Assembly (NCBI GenBank): GCA_902539745.1
Contig: CACBKA010000002.1
Location: 1-64,000, forward strand
Origin: an uncultured Pelagibacteraceae bacterium
GTDB taxonomy: Bacteria > Pseudomonadota > Alphaproteobacteria > Pelagibacterales > Pelagibacteraceae
Reading direction: 5' to 3'
Length of the DNA stretch: 64,000 nucleotides
This document shows positions 17,620 through 26,218 of the stretch, piece by piece (position 1 is the first letter of the stretch; every line of letters starts with the position of its first letter). The translations under genes were made by a program, and so were the position numbers. Under the pieces are notes generated by a model. The model was not told where the DNA came from. It saw nothing but the letters and a program-made list of their open reading frames with translations, and searched no databases.

Positions 17620-18456
17620 ATGATAGTAGCTTTAAGTATATTTTTAATAACCGTTGGTTCAATAGCTTTTCACTTTTGGTCGCCATGGTGGTGGACTGAA
17701 GTTGCATCAAATTGGGGAAACATGGATGACACTATCCTTTTAACTTTTTGGATAACTGGTGCTGTCTTTGTAGCTATTTGTTTTTTTGTTGCTTATTGTG
17801 TTTGGAAATATAGTTATAAAAAAGAGAGAAGAGCAGAATATAAACCAGAAGATAAAAAATTAGAGAGCAGATTAACTTGGGCAACAGCAATTGGAGTTGC
17901 CGCACTTTTAGCACCAGGGTTAGTTGTTTGGAATCAATATGTTACAGTTCCAGAAAATGCTTACAAAGTCGAAGTATTCGCTTACCAATGGGGTTGGAAA
18001 TATAGATTACCTGGCGAAGATAATATACTCGGCAAAACCGATATTAAATATATTAGTGATGAAAATCCTTTCGGATTAATTTTGGAAGATCCAAACGGCA
18101 AAGATGATCTATTGGTTGATGAACAGGAGCTCCATGTGCTAAAGGATCGACCAGTAAAGTTTGAACTAAGAACCATCGACGTTTTACACAATTTTTATGT
18201 TCCACAATTTAGAGGTAAAATGGATATGGTTCCTGGAATTATAACTTATTATTGGTTGACTCCAACAAGAGTAGGAGATTTTGAAGTTTTATGTGCAGAA
18301 TATTGTGGAACAGGTCACTATGCTATGCGGGGAAGAGTTATCGTAGATGAAGAGAAAGATTATAAAAAATGGGAAGCAAAACAGATAACTTTTGAGAAAA
18401 TGTTAGCAAAAAACAAAAAAAATGACAATTTGCAACTAGTAAAAAAGGAAAAATAA
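17620..18456 (+). CDS. coxB: Cytochrome c oxidase subunit II
   Basis: Carries the CuA centre that accepts electrons from cytochrome c. The CuA ligands are all visible: His near 190 (VLHNFYVPQFRGKMD) and C225-x3-C229-x3-H233 with Met 236 (CAEYCGTGHYAM). Three hydrophobic segments precede the cupredoxin domain (about 1-19, 41-66, 92-110), one more than in classical two-helix subunit II; the first may be a signal peptide. The aromatic YQWGWKY segment links heme and CuA sites. Length 278 residues. Confidence 0.95.
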   Translation: MIVALSIFLITVGSIAFHFWSPWWWTEVASNWGNMDDTILLTFWITGAVFVAICFFVAYCVWKYSYKKERRAEYKPEDKKLESRLTWATAIGVAALLAPGLVVWNQYVTVPENAYKVEVFAYQWGWKYRLPGEDNILGKTDIKYISDENPFGLILEDPNGKDDLLVDEQELHVLKDRPVKFELRTIDVLHNFYVPQFRGKMDMVPGIITYYWLTPTRVGDFEVLCAEYCGTGHYAMRGRVIVDEEKDYKKWEAKQITFEKMLAKNKKNDNLQLVKKEK

Positions 18457-18477
18457 TCTATAAAACTATAAAATATT

Positions 18478-20307
18478 ATGTCAGATGAACAAGACCATAA
18501 ACTAGAAGCTAAGTCAGACTATGTTGCTGATGCATCATCTGTATCTTCACCTGATATAGACGCAGTTCCAGCAGCTGAACTTCCTGATCAAGAGCTTTAT
18601 CACTCACACAGTTGGTGGACTACTTATGTGTTTTCCCAAGACGCAAAATATATAGGAATCCAATATGCGTTGACAGCAATTGGAACAGGACTCCTTGGAT
18701 TAGTTTTATCGTGGTTAATGAGAATCCAGTTAGCTTTTCCAGGACTTGGTTGGCTAGAACCGTCTTCTTATTACCAGTTCGTTACGATGCATGGAATGAT
18801 CATGGTCGTATATCTTTTGACAGCATTGTTTCTAGGAGGTTTTGGAAATTTATTAATACCTTTAATGTGTGGAGCTAGAGACATGGCATTTCCATACGTA
18901 AATATGCTCAGCTATTGGGCATTCGTTGTTGCAGTTTTAGTTTTATTAGCAAGTTTTTTTGTACCCGGAGGTCCCACCGGAGCAGGTTGGACTTTATATC
19001 CGCCACAAGCAATTACAGCTGGAACCCCTGGCTACAATGGGGGAATAATACTGATGTTAATTTCACTCATATTATTTGTGGCTGGCTTCACGATGGGTGG
19101 GTTAAATTATATCATCACAGTTTTACAATTAAGAGCAAGAGGTATGACACTAATGAGAATGCCTTTAACAATCTGGGGAATTTTTACCGCAACCGTACTT
19201 GCAATGTTTGCTTTTCCAGCACTCTTAGTCGGTTGTTTGATGATGACATTAGATAGTTTGCTTGGAACTAGTTTCTTTATGCCTGCTATGGTTTCATTAG
19301 GAGAAAAATTAACACATGAAGGTGGTAGCCCTATACTTTTCCAACATCTTTTTTGGTTTTTTGGTCATCCAGAAGTTTACATTGTTGCGTTGCCAGCTTT
19401 TGGTATTGTTTCAGATTTACTTTCTGTTCATTCAAGAAAAACTATTTTTGGTTACAGAATGATGGTTTGGGCGATTGTTGGGATCGGAGCTTTAAGCTTT
19501 TTTGTGTGGGCCCACCACATGTATGTAAGTGGGATGAATCCATGGTTTGGTTTCTTCTTTGCAACAACAACTTTAATAATCGCAGTTCCAACCGCAATTA
19601 AAGTGTATAATTGGATTTTAACTTTATGGAGAGGAAACATACAATTATCACTCCCAATGTTATTTTCACTTGGTTTCATAGTAACTTTCTTAAATGGAGG
19701 GTTAACTGGTTTATTTTTAGGAAACGTAACAGTTGACGTTCCATTATCAGATACATACTTTGTTGTAGCTCATTTTCATATGGTCATGGGTATCGCTCCA
19801 ATACTTGTTATCTTTGGAGCTATTTATCACTGGTATCCATTAATTACTGGTCGTATGATGGATGAAACTCTGGGCAAAATTCATTTTTGGATTACATTTT
19901 TAGGATCGTATGCAATTTATTTCCCAATGCATTACCAAGGCTTTGTTGGAGTTCCAAGAAGATATTTTGAAATTTATGATAGCCCATACATCGACACTTC
20001 AACTTTACTTTTAAATAAATTTATTACTATCGCAGTACTAATAGTTGGGGCAGCTCAGTTATTATTTTTATATAATCTATTTGCAAGTGCTAGACTTGGA
20101 AAAAAATCTGAAAAAAATCCTTGGAAAGCTAACTCTCTGGAATGGCAAACTCCGCAAATGCCACCAGAACATGGTAATTGGGGCAAAGAACTTCCAAAAG
20201 TTTATAGATGGCCATACGATTTTAGTGTCCCGGGCGCAAAAGAGGATTATATTCCACAAAACCAACCTCCAAGTGAGATTATAGGAGCGAAAGTTGAGAA
20301 GACGTGA
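18478..20307 (+). CDS. coxA: Cytochrome c oxidase subunit I
   Basis: The heme a / heme a3-CuB subunit and proton pump. In 609 residues it shows the low-spin heme His (MHGMIMV, near 105), the A-type proton-channel motif GHPEVYI (about 296-302, with Glu and the His-Tyr pair), the CuB histidines (AHHMY, near 345), the K-channel Lys in VPTAIKVYNW, and the heme ligands HFHMVMG (about 432-438). The first 40 residues are acidic and not membrane-inserted. The gene is locally richer in GC, as conserved genes in such genomes often are. Confidence 0.98.
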   Translation: MSDEQDHKLEAKSDYVADASSVSSPDIDAVPAAELPDQELYHSHSWWTTYVFSQDAKYIGIQYALTAIGTGLLGLVLSWLMRIQLAFPGLGWLEPSSYYQFVTMHGMIMVVYLLTALFLGGFGNLLIPLMCGARDMAFPYVNMLSYWAFVVAVLVLLASFFVPGGPTGAGWTLYPPQAITAGTPGYNGGIILMLISLILFVAGFTMGGLNYIITVLQLRARGMTLMRMPLTIWGIFTATVLAMFAFPALLVGCLMMTLDSLLGTSFFMPAMVSLGEKLTHEGGSPILFQHLFWFFGHPEVYIVALPAFGIVSDLLSVHSRKTIFGYRMMVWAIVGIGALSFFVWAHHMYVSGMNPWFGFFFATTTLIIAVPTAIKVYNWILTLWRGNIQLSLPMLFSLGFIVTFLNGGLTGLFLGNVTVDVPLSDTYFVVAHFHMVMGIAPILVIFGAIYHWYPLITGRMMDETLGKIHFWITFLGSYAIYFPMHYQGFVGVPRRYFEIYDSPYIDTSTLLLNKFITIAVLIVGAAQLLFLYNLFASARLGKKSEKNPWKANSLEWQTPQMPPEHGNWGKELPKVYRWPYDFSVPGAKEDYIPQNQPPSEIIGAKVEKT

Positions 20308-20936
20308 GCAAGAAAAAATCCATCTTTCAATTATTAACTGAAAAACCTTGGGAAACCGATCAAATAGAGGCTGATAACGACCACGAGGGAAGAACAGTCA
20401 ATTTAACAAAACAAAAACTAGGTTTGAGAACAATAATGGCGGCTAGCACTGTTTTGTTTTCATTATTTATTGTTGCTTACTCTGATCGAATGCTTGTCAG
20501 CGACTGGAGAAATATGCCAGAACCTTGGCTGCTTTGGTTAAATACAGGAATTTTAATTATAAGTAGTTTAGTTTTTCATCAAACAACTAAATACGCTCAA
20601 AAAGAAATCTTTGATAAGACAAAAAACGGTTTATATTTTATTGGCTTTCTAGCCTATTCTTTTTTAATTGGTCAACTAATCGTGTGGTATCAATTGATGA
20701 GCACTGGATATTATGCAACTAGCAACGTCGCTAATGCCTTTTTCTATTTATTCACAACAATCCATGGTTTACATATTATTGGAGGAATATATTTTTGGGG
20801 AAAAACCACTTCAAAATTTATAAAAAGAAGTCACAAAAAAGAGGAAATAAATAATTTAATTGATATTTGTGCAGTTTACTGGCATTTTTTACTTGTTGTT
20901 TGGCTTGTACTTTTCGGATTAATGTTAACAAGCTAA
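20304..20936 (+). CDS. Cytochrome c oxidase subunit III-like protein (first copy)
   Basis: A 210-residue heme-copper oxidase subunit III family protein with five hydrophobic helices and a 40-residue polar N-terminus. TTIHGLHIIGG and VYWHFLLVVWLVLF match the GxHGxHVxxG and YWHFVDxVW hallmarks of subunit III. The GTG start overlaps the coxA stop (GTGA), so translation is coupled. A second, more canonical copy follows 12 bases downstream. It may replace or complement that copy in the complex; this cannot be decided from sequence. Confidence 0.85.
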   Translation: MSKKKSIFQLLTEKPWETDQIEADNDHEGRTVNLTKQKLGLRTIMAASTVLFSLFIVAYSDRMLVSDWRNMPEPWLLWLNTGILIISSLVFHQTTKYAQKEIFDKTKNGLYFIGFLAYSFLIGQLIVWYQLMSTGYYATSNVANAFFYLFTTIHGLHIIGGIYFWGKTTSKFIKRSHKKEEINNLIDICAVYWHFLLVVWLVLFGLMLTS

Positions 20937-20948
20937 GGATTATTAATT

Positions 20949-21653
20949 ATGTCGGACTCGTCATTAGAAAATCTACCCAAAGGTTGGAAAAGTGTACCTA
21001 GTGATTTAGGTTCAGATCAAACTGCTTTCAAAGGCGTTCAATGGGGAAAAGCAATGATGTGGATATTCCTATTGAGCGATACTTTTATATTTAGTTGTTT
21101 TCTAATTTCTTACATGAAGGGGAGGGCATCAACCGTAGTTGATTGGCCAAATACCAGCCATGTTTTCTCATTAGATTTTATGGGAGTGCCAGTACCTTTA
21201 CTCTTAATTGCAATAATGACTTTTGTTCTTATCACTAGTAGTGGAACTATGGCTTTAGCAGTAAAGTATGGTTATGAAAAAAACAGAAAAATGTGTGGTC
21301 ATCTTATTCTTGCCACAGCCATTGGTGGATTAATTTTTGTCGGAATGCAAGCTTTTGAATGGTCTAAACTTATTCACGAAGGCGTGAGACCATGGTCAAA
21401 TCCTTTCGGTGCTGGTCAATTTGGATCTTACTTCTTCATGATAACCGGTTTTCATGGCACCCATGTATCAATTGGTGTAATATTTCTTTTTATTTTTGCA
21501 AGAAAAGTTTATAGAGGAGATTTTGATACAGGTAGACGTGGATTTTTTACAACAATGAAATCAGACTACGTCTCAATTGAAATATTGGGTCTATATTGGC
21601 ATTTCGTGGATTTAGTTTGGGTTTTTATTTTCGCGTTCTTCTATCTTTGGTAA
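20949..21653 (+). CDS. coxC: Cytochrome c oxidase subunit III (second copy)
   Basis: A 234-residue subunit III with canonical GFHGTHVSIGV (about 172-182) and LYWHFVDLVWVFIF (about 216-229). The N-terminus has a polar stretch, then helices beginning at WGKAMMWIFLLSD, where the family's conserved residues for lipid contact lie. It follows the shorter subunit III-like gene and precedes subunit IV by 9 bases. The two III-type products share the C-terminal YWHF-x3-VW motif but differ over most of their length. Confidence 0.93.
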   Translation: MSDSSLENLPKGWKSVPSDLGSDQTAFKGVQWGKAMMWIFLLSDTFIFSCFLISYMKGRASTVVDWPNTSHVFSLDFMGVPVPLLLIAIMTFVLITSSGTMALAVKYGYEKNRKMCGHLILATAIGGLIFVGMQAFEWSKLIHEGVRPWSNPFGAGQFGSYFFMITGFHGTHVSIGVIFLFIFARKVYRGDFDTGRRGFFTTMKSDYVSIEILGLYWHFVDLVWVFIFAFFYLW

Positions 21654-21662
21654 GGTTTTACA

Positions 21663-22013
21663 ATGAATGAAAATACAGAAATAGATAAAAATAAAGATAA
21701 ACCAGCACAAACACACAAGATTGGAATATATCTCTGGATATGGGGTCTTTTATTTGTTCTTAGTTTTTTTTCTTACATGGTTGATTGGTATCAATTTCAA
21801 GGAATTTTAAGATGGTCTTTAATATTATTTTTTATGTTTCTCAAAGCAGGTCTAATTATGGCCTTTTTTATGCATCTTTTTTGGGAAAGATATACTCTTG
21901 TGAATGTACTGTTGTGGCCAATGACAGCAATAGCTTGTTTTGTAGGCTTAATGGTTGCTGAAGCTAAATACACATTTTTTTCAAGACTTATTTATTTTGT
22001 CTTGGGCGGATAA
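21663..22013 (+). CDS. Cytochrome c oxidase subunit IV (bacterial type)
   Basis: A 116-residue protein with three hydrophobic helices (about 24-44, 52-74, 81-112) and a charged N-terminus. The FLKAGLIMAFFMHLFWE segment is the conserved core of the prokaryotic cytochrome c oxidase subunit IV / CyoD-like family. It lies between coxC and the heme farnesyltransferase gene. Its role is structural or in assembly. Confidence 0.85.
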   Translation: MNENTEIDKNKDKPAQTHKIGIYLWIWGLLFVLSFFSYMVDWYQFQGILRWSLILFFMFLKAGLIMAFFMHLFWERYTLVNVLLWPMTAIACFVGLMVAEAKYTFFSRLIYFVLGG

Positions 22014-22031
22014 TTAATAACAGGATCTCAA

Positions 22032-22946
22032 TTGTTAAATACCAACACAAAAACTAGAGAATTTAAATTCGACAGCACTCACTATATCAAAGCTTTGTTT
22101 GAATTAATGAAGCCAAGAGTAATGTCTCTTGCAATTTTCACATGTGTAGTTGGCTTTTTAATTGCACCATATAAAAGCGTAGATTACTTATTTGCAATTT
22201 TATCCATCACTGCTGTTGCTCTTGGATCTGGCGCAGCAGGTTCGCTAAATTGTTGGTATGAAGCTGATGTTGATAAAGTTATGTCCAGGACTTGTTTAAG
22301 ACCAATACCAACAGGAAGATTAACTAAGAAAGAAGCTTTAATTTTTGGGGTAATATCCTCTTTTGTTTCTGTGGTGGCTTTATATTTTTTTTCAAACCTA
22401 ATAGCTGCCTCTTTACTTGCATTGACGATTTTATTTTATGTCTTCGTTTATACAATTTGGCTTAAAAGAAAGACCCCACAAAACATTGTAATTGGAGGTG
22501 CAGCAGGTGCACTACCACCAGTAATTGGATGGGCAATAGCTACTGGAAGTGTTTCAATAGAACCTATAATTTTGTTTTTAATAATTTTCGTTTGGACGCC
22601 ATCTCATTTTTGGGCCTTAAGTCTATTTAAATCTGAAGATTACAAAAAAGCTAATATACCAATGTTACCTGTCACATCAGGAGTAGAAACAACCAAAAAA
22701 AATATTTTTGTGTATTCAATATTATTATTTCCAGTAGCAATAGCTCCATACTATCTTGACTTCTTAGGTCTTATTTATTTACTATTTTCATTTCCTTTAA
22801 GTGCATATTATATTTTTATTTGTTTTAGGCTTTTAAGAACAAAAGATAAAAAGTCTGAAAGAAGTATTTCTAAACAAATATTTGCTTTTTCAATTCTATA
22901 TTTATTTGCAATTTTTATATCAATTCTAGTGGACAAATTTGCTTAA
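22032..22946 (+). CDS. ctaB: Protoheme IX farnesyltransferase (heme O synthase)
   Basis: Converts heme B to heme O, precursor of the heme A in the oxidase encoded upstream. The 304-residue UbiA-family membrane protein has LMKPRVMSLAIFT (about 26-38), NCWYEADVDKVMSRT (about 76-90) and the second Asp-containing loop with TPSHFWALSL and DYKKANIPMLPV. I accept the TTG start at 22032 because it keeps the N-terminal region before LMKPRV; the next ATG would remove it. It overlaps ctaG by 8 bases. Confidence 0.95.
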   Translation: MLNTNTKTREFKFDSTHYIKALFELMKPRVMSLAIFTCVVGFLIAPYKSVDYLFAILSITAVALGSGAAGSLNCWYEADVDKVMSRTCLRPIPTGRLTKKEALIFGVISSFVSVVALYFFSNLIAASLLALTILFYVFVYTIWLKRKTPQNIVIGGAAGALPPVIGWAIATGSVSIEPIILFLIIFVWTPSHFWALSLFKSEDYKKANIPMLPVTSGVETTKKNIFVYSILLFPVAIAPYYLDFLGLIYLLFSFPLSAYYIFICFRLLRTKDKKSERSISKQIFAFSILYLFAIFISILVDKFA

Positions 22947-23376
22947 AAATAAAAAATCAATTTTCATATTAACAAGCATTATTACTTTAATAATAGCCCT
23001 TTCTTTTTTATTTTTTGAAAATAGGAGAAATGTTACCCAACATATTCCAACTAAACTAATAACAAGCGTTCATAAAGATTTGCCGTTAAAGTTTGAGTCC
23101 GATCAGACAAATATCATTTTGCAGCCAGGCGAGGTACAAACAATAAATTATTCAGTAGAAAATTTGGGTAGCAAAAGTGTTTCAGCAATGGCAACCTTTC
23201 AGGTTTATCCTCCTGAACTTAAAGATTTTATGACTAAAATGAACTGTTTTTGCTATGAGAAACAAACTTTAAAAGCAGGAGCTAAAGAAAAATATGCCAT
23301 AGTTTTATTAGTTGACCCGAATGTGACAAAGAATATAAAAGAAGCTATAATTCAATTTGTATATTTTAAAAAATGA
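22939..23376 (+). CDS. ctaG: Cytochrome c oxidase assembly protein CtaG/Cox11 (short form)
   Basis: Delivers copper to CuB of subunit I. One N-terminal membrane anchor (about 7-26) is followed by a periplasmic domain with the copper-binding pair C103-x-C105 (MNCFCYEKQ) and the preceding ATFQVYPPE strand, both diagnostic for Cox11. At 145 residues it is shorter than the usual 170-200; strands between the anchor and the PGE motif look trimmed. The TTG start overlaps ctaB; the stop overlaps the next ATG (ATGA). Confidence 0.85.
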   Translation: MLKNKKSIFILTSIITLIIALSFLFFENRRNVTQHIPTKLITSVHKDLPLKFESDQTNIILQPGEVQTINYSVENLGSKSVSAMATFQVYPPELKDFMTKMNCFCYEKQTLKAGAKEKYAIVLLVDPNVTKNIKEAIIQFVYFKK

Positions 23377-23546
23377 TTATTGATATTTCAAATCCTGAAA
23401 CATTTAAAATGTGCGCGGTATGTATTTCAGAGACATCAGGCGGTCAAATGGCTTTATTAATTATTGTAGTTTCACTTTCTCTTTTAGGATTACTGAACAG
23501 ATCGTGGAAGAAAAACTTTAAAAAAGAAGTAAAGCTATCTAACTAG
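23373..23546 (+). CDS. Candidate 57-residue membrane protein with a CxxC motif, between ctaG and thrC
   Basis: This small frame fills the entire interval between ctaG and thrC. Its ATG overlaps the ctaG stop by 4 bases (ATGA), and the last base of its TAG is the first base of the thrC GTG. The product has C14-A-V-C17 in a soluble N-terminal part (residues 1-24), one hydrophobic helix (about 26-42) and a basic tail with RSWKKNFKKEVK. The CxxC before a single helix suggests metal or thiol chemistry at the membrane, possibly for oxidase assembly. I do not recognise the family. Confidence 0.65.
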   Translation: MIIDISNPETFKMCAVCISETSGGQMALLIIVVSLSLLGLLNRSWKKNFKKEVKLSN

Positions 23547-24922
23547 TGGAATACATCAGCACAAGGAATAAAAATCTTAAATACAATTTTAAGGATATTT
23601 TTTTTAGAGGTCTGGCTCCTGATGGAGGACTTTTTATTCCAAATAAAATCAAAAAGTATAATGAGACAGAAATAAAAAAATTAAGTAACTTAAATTATGT
23701 TGATCTAGCAACAGAAATTATATTCAATTTTTGCTCATCAAGTTTAGAAAAAAATAAATTAAAAAATATAATTAAAAAATCATACAAAAACTTTTCTTCC
23801 AAAGAAGTTATAGAACTCAAGAAGTTTGGAAATCTAAATTTAATAGAGCTTTATCATGGTCCTACATTGGCTTTCAAAGACATAGCAATGCAAGTTCTAG
23901 GGAACATGTATGATGAATTTAATATTTCCTCAGACAACAAAGTAAATATTATAGTTGCTACATCAGGTGATACTGGTTCAGCAGCTATCGCAGCATTAAA
24001 TGATAGAAAAAATATTAATGTATTTGTTTTGCATCCACATGAAAAAATTTCAAATATACAAAGAAAAATAATGACAACTATTGGATCCAGAAATGTTTAC
24101 AATATTGCTATCAAAGGAACATTTGATGATTGCCAAAAACTTGTAAAAGAAATGTTTTCTGAAAATGATTTTAGAAAAAAAATTAATATGTCAGGTGTAA
24201 ATTCTATAAATTGGGCAAGAATAATTTGTCAGATTGTATATTACTTTTATTCTTATTTTAAACTTCAAAATAAAAAAGTTAGTTTCGCGGTTCCGACTGG
24301 TAATTTTGGGGATATTTTTGCAGGATATGTAGCTAAAAAAATGGGATTACCAATTGAAAAATTAATAGTAGCCACTAATGAAAATGATATTTTAGAAAGA
24401 GTTATAAATACAGGCGAATATAAACCGACTAAAGTAAAACCATCCCTATCCCCAAGTATGGATGTTCAAATATCAAGTAATTTTGAAAGACTACTTTTCG
24501 ATGTGCTTAATCAAGATGATAAACAAGTATCAATTTTTATGAATGATTTAAAATCTAAAGGTTCATTTTTACTAAATAAAGAACAGATTGCTATCATAAA
24601 AAAAGATTTCAATGCTAAAAAAATAAATGATAAAGAAACTCTTGAAATAATAAAAAATTTTTCAAAAGAATATAATTTTGTTATTGATCCACATACAGCC
24701 ACTGCAGTCGGTGCTTCCAAAGATGTAAAAGTTGATTCTGAAATTTTAATTTTGGGTACAGCTCATCCTTATAAATTTTTAGAAACAATTAAAATGGCAA
24801 CTTTACAGGAAGTTGAAACCCCAAAACAGATAGCACATTTAATGGATAAAAAAGAAAATTATGATATTTTAGAAAACAAAATAAAGGATGTGAAAAGCTA
24901 TATATTAGGAAAAATATCATGA
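23546..24922 (+). CDS. thrC: Threonine synthase
   Basis: PLP enzyme that turns O-phosphohomoserine into threonine. The 458-residue form begins MEYISTRNKNLKYNFKD with APDGGLFIP, and the PLP lysine is in GPTLAFKDIAMQ (about residue 111). ATSGDTGSAA (about 144-153) binds the cofactor phosphate. It uses a GTG start overlapping the stop of the small CxxC gene. Threonine synthase at the end of a cox operon is a recurrent alphaproteobacterial arrangement. The partner thrB lies 1.3 kb away on the other strand. Confidence 0.96.
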   Translation: MEYISTRNKNLKYNFKDIFFRGLAPDGGLFIPNKIKKYNETEIKKLSNLNYVDLATEIIFNFCSSSLEKNKLKNIIKKSYKNFSSKEVIELKKFGNLNLIELYHGPTLAFKDIAMQVLGNMYDEFNISSDNKVNIIVATSGDTGSAAIAALNDRKNINVFVLHPHEKISNIQRKIMTTIGSRNVYNIAIKGTFDDCQKLVKEMFSENDFRKKINMSGVNSINWARIICQIVYYFYSYFKLQNKKVSFAVPTGNFGDIFAGYVAKKMGLPIEKLIVATNENDILERVINTGEYKPTKVKPSLSPSMDVQISSNFERLLFDVLNQDDKQVSIFMNDLKSKGSFLLNKEQIAIIKKDFNAKKINDKETLEIIKNFSKEYNFVIDPHTATAVGASKDVKVDSEILILGTAHPYKFLETIKMATLQEVETPKQIAHLMDKKENYDILENKIKDVKSYILGKIS

Positions 24923-25407
24923 AAATAAAACCTGGCGATAAAATACCTCAGAATGATTTTTTTTATTTAGATGATTCAAATGAAGTAAAAAAAATTTCAA
25001 CACACGATCTATTTAAGTCTGGAAAGATGATAATTTTAGGAATGCCTGGAGCTTTCACAAAAACTTGTTCAACAATTCATCTGCCTGGATATGTAAAAAA
25101 TTATGATCTAGCAAAAAAAAGGGGGGTCGCTAAAATAATTTGTTTAGCAGTTAATGATCCAAACGTAATGAAAGCATGGGGTCAAAATCAAAACGTAGGA
25201 AATAAAATATTAATGGTGGGAGATCCTTTTTGTAAATTTACTAAAGCTATTGGAGCTGAAGTAGATAAATCGGCAAAGGGTTTAGGAATAAGGTCAAATA
25301 GATATACAATGTTATTGGAACATGGAATTGTTAAAAAAATTGAAGAAGAAAAAGAGACAGCAACTTGTGAATTGTCTGCAGCAGAAAACTTTTTAAATGG
25401 AATTTAA
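24919..25407 (+). CDS. Peroxiredoxin (Prx5 type)
   Basis: Reduces hydrogen peroxide and organic peroxides. The 162-residue protein has the Prx5 active-site segment GMPGAFTKTCS with the peroxidatic Cys at residue 50, and FTKAIGAEVDKSAKGLGIRSNRY typical of the subfamily. A Cys near 152 (ATCELSA) could be the resolving thiol. It overlaps thrC by 4 bases and ends exactly where the opposite-strand rhodanese gene ends, so no terminator space exists. Confidence 0.92.
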   Translation: MKIKPGDKIPQNDFFYLDDSNEVKKISTHDLFKSGKMIILGMPGAFTKTCSTIHLPGYVKNYDLAKKRGVAKIICLAVNDPNVMKAWGQNQNVGNKILMVGDPFCKFTKAIGAEVDKSAKGLGIRSNRYTMLLEHGIVKKIEEEKETATCELSAAENFLNGI

Positions 25408-25788
25408 TTATTTTGTTGGAAGTTGATTATTTTTCCAACCAATTTTCTCTCCACCATCTCCTCTAAAACCATCTGAGACATTTAAACATTTAAAGCCTTT
25501 TTCAGTTAATAGTTCAGCTGCTCTTTGAGATCTGTTACCTGATCCACACATAACAAGAATTTCAGAATTTTTATCAATTTTTAAATCTTCAAATTCTTTT
25601 ACGAAATTTTCATTAATAATTCTTCCTTGAAACTGTGATGATAAAAAATAAGTTTTAATTCCTATTTTATCACCATCGGGTTTTCCAATTTGATCCCATT
25701 CCTCTTTTGTTCTCACATCAAGCAAAATACTTTTTGGATTTTCTTTGATGAAATCTTTGATCTTTTCACTTGGAATTTGTTTAATCAT
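25408..25788 (-). CDS. Single-domain rhodanese-like sulfurtransferase
   Basis: A 126-residue rhodanese domain with LLDVRTKEEWDQ (about 22-33) and the active-site loop C81-GSGNRS, followed by AAELLTEKGF. It probably carries a persulfide on Cys81 for sulfur transfer or thiol protection; the physiological partner is unknown. It is the last gene of the 16-gene leftward run and begins directly after rnhA with no spacer. Confidence 0.9.
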   Translation of the reverse strand: MIKQIPSEKIKDFIKENPKSILLDVRTKEEWDQIGKPDGDKIGIKTYFLSSQFQGRIINENFVKEFEDLKIDKNSEILVMCGSGNRSQRAAELLTEKGFKCLNVSDGFRGDGGEKIGWKNNQLPTK

Positions 25789-26217
25789 TTATCTTTTTAT
25801 AGCTCCCTGAGCAATTTCATCAACAAGATTATTGTACTTATTTTGAGTATGACCTTTTACCCATGTCCACTTTATAGAATGTTTTAATGTTAAATTTTTT
25901 AATTTTTTCCATAATTCCACATTTTTAACTGGTTTCTTGGAAGCAGTTTTCCAACCGTTCTTTTCCCATTTTTTTATCCATGTTGTTATCCCGTCCTTTA
26001 CATACATAGAGTCAGTATAAATCATAATTTCAGATTTTTTTTTAAACTTTTGTATTGCCCTAATTGGTGCTAACAATTCCATTTTATTATTTGTTGTATT
26101 TTTTTCACTACCTGAGATCTCATCTTTGATTTTATCATCTAATAGTATTATTGCGGCCCACCCGCCAGGGCCTGGATTTCCTGAGCACGCACCGTCAGTA
26201 TAAATTTTGTATTTCAT
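25789..26217 (-). CDS. rnhA: Ribonuclease HI
   Basis: Degrades RNA in RNA-DNA hybrids. The 142-residue protein has the DEDD active site: D8 in YTDGACSGNPGPGGW, Glu in KMELLAPIRA (about 46), Asp in YTDSMYV (about 69), and a C-terminal Asp in the NLVDEIAQ segment. VKGHTQNKYNN carries the flexible His loop. It has a 1-base gap to thrB; thrB-rnhA is a common alphaproteobacterial pair. RnhB is also encoded at 41624-42193. Confidence 0.97.
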   Translation of the reverse strand: MKYKIYTDGACSGNPGPGGWAAIILLDDKIKDEISGSEKNTTNNKMELLAPIRAIQKFKKKSEIMIYTDSMYVKDGITTWIKKWEKNGWKTASKKPVKNVELWKKLKNLTLKHSIKWTWVKGHTQNKYNNLVDEIAQGAIKR

Positions 26218-26218
26218 A

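Noticed and set aside
18915-19256. 113-codon frame on the plus strand
   Set aside because: It lies wholly inside coxA in another frame and has no motif; the coxA frame shows all heme and copper ligands.
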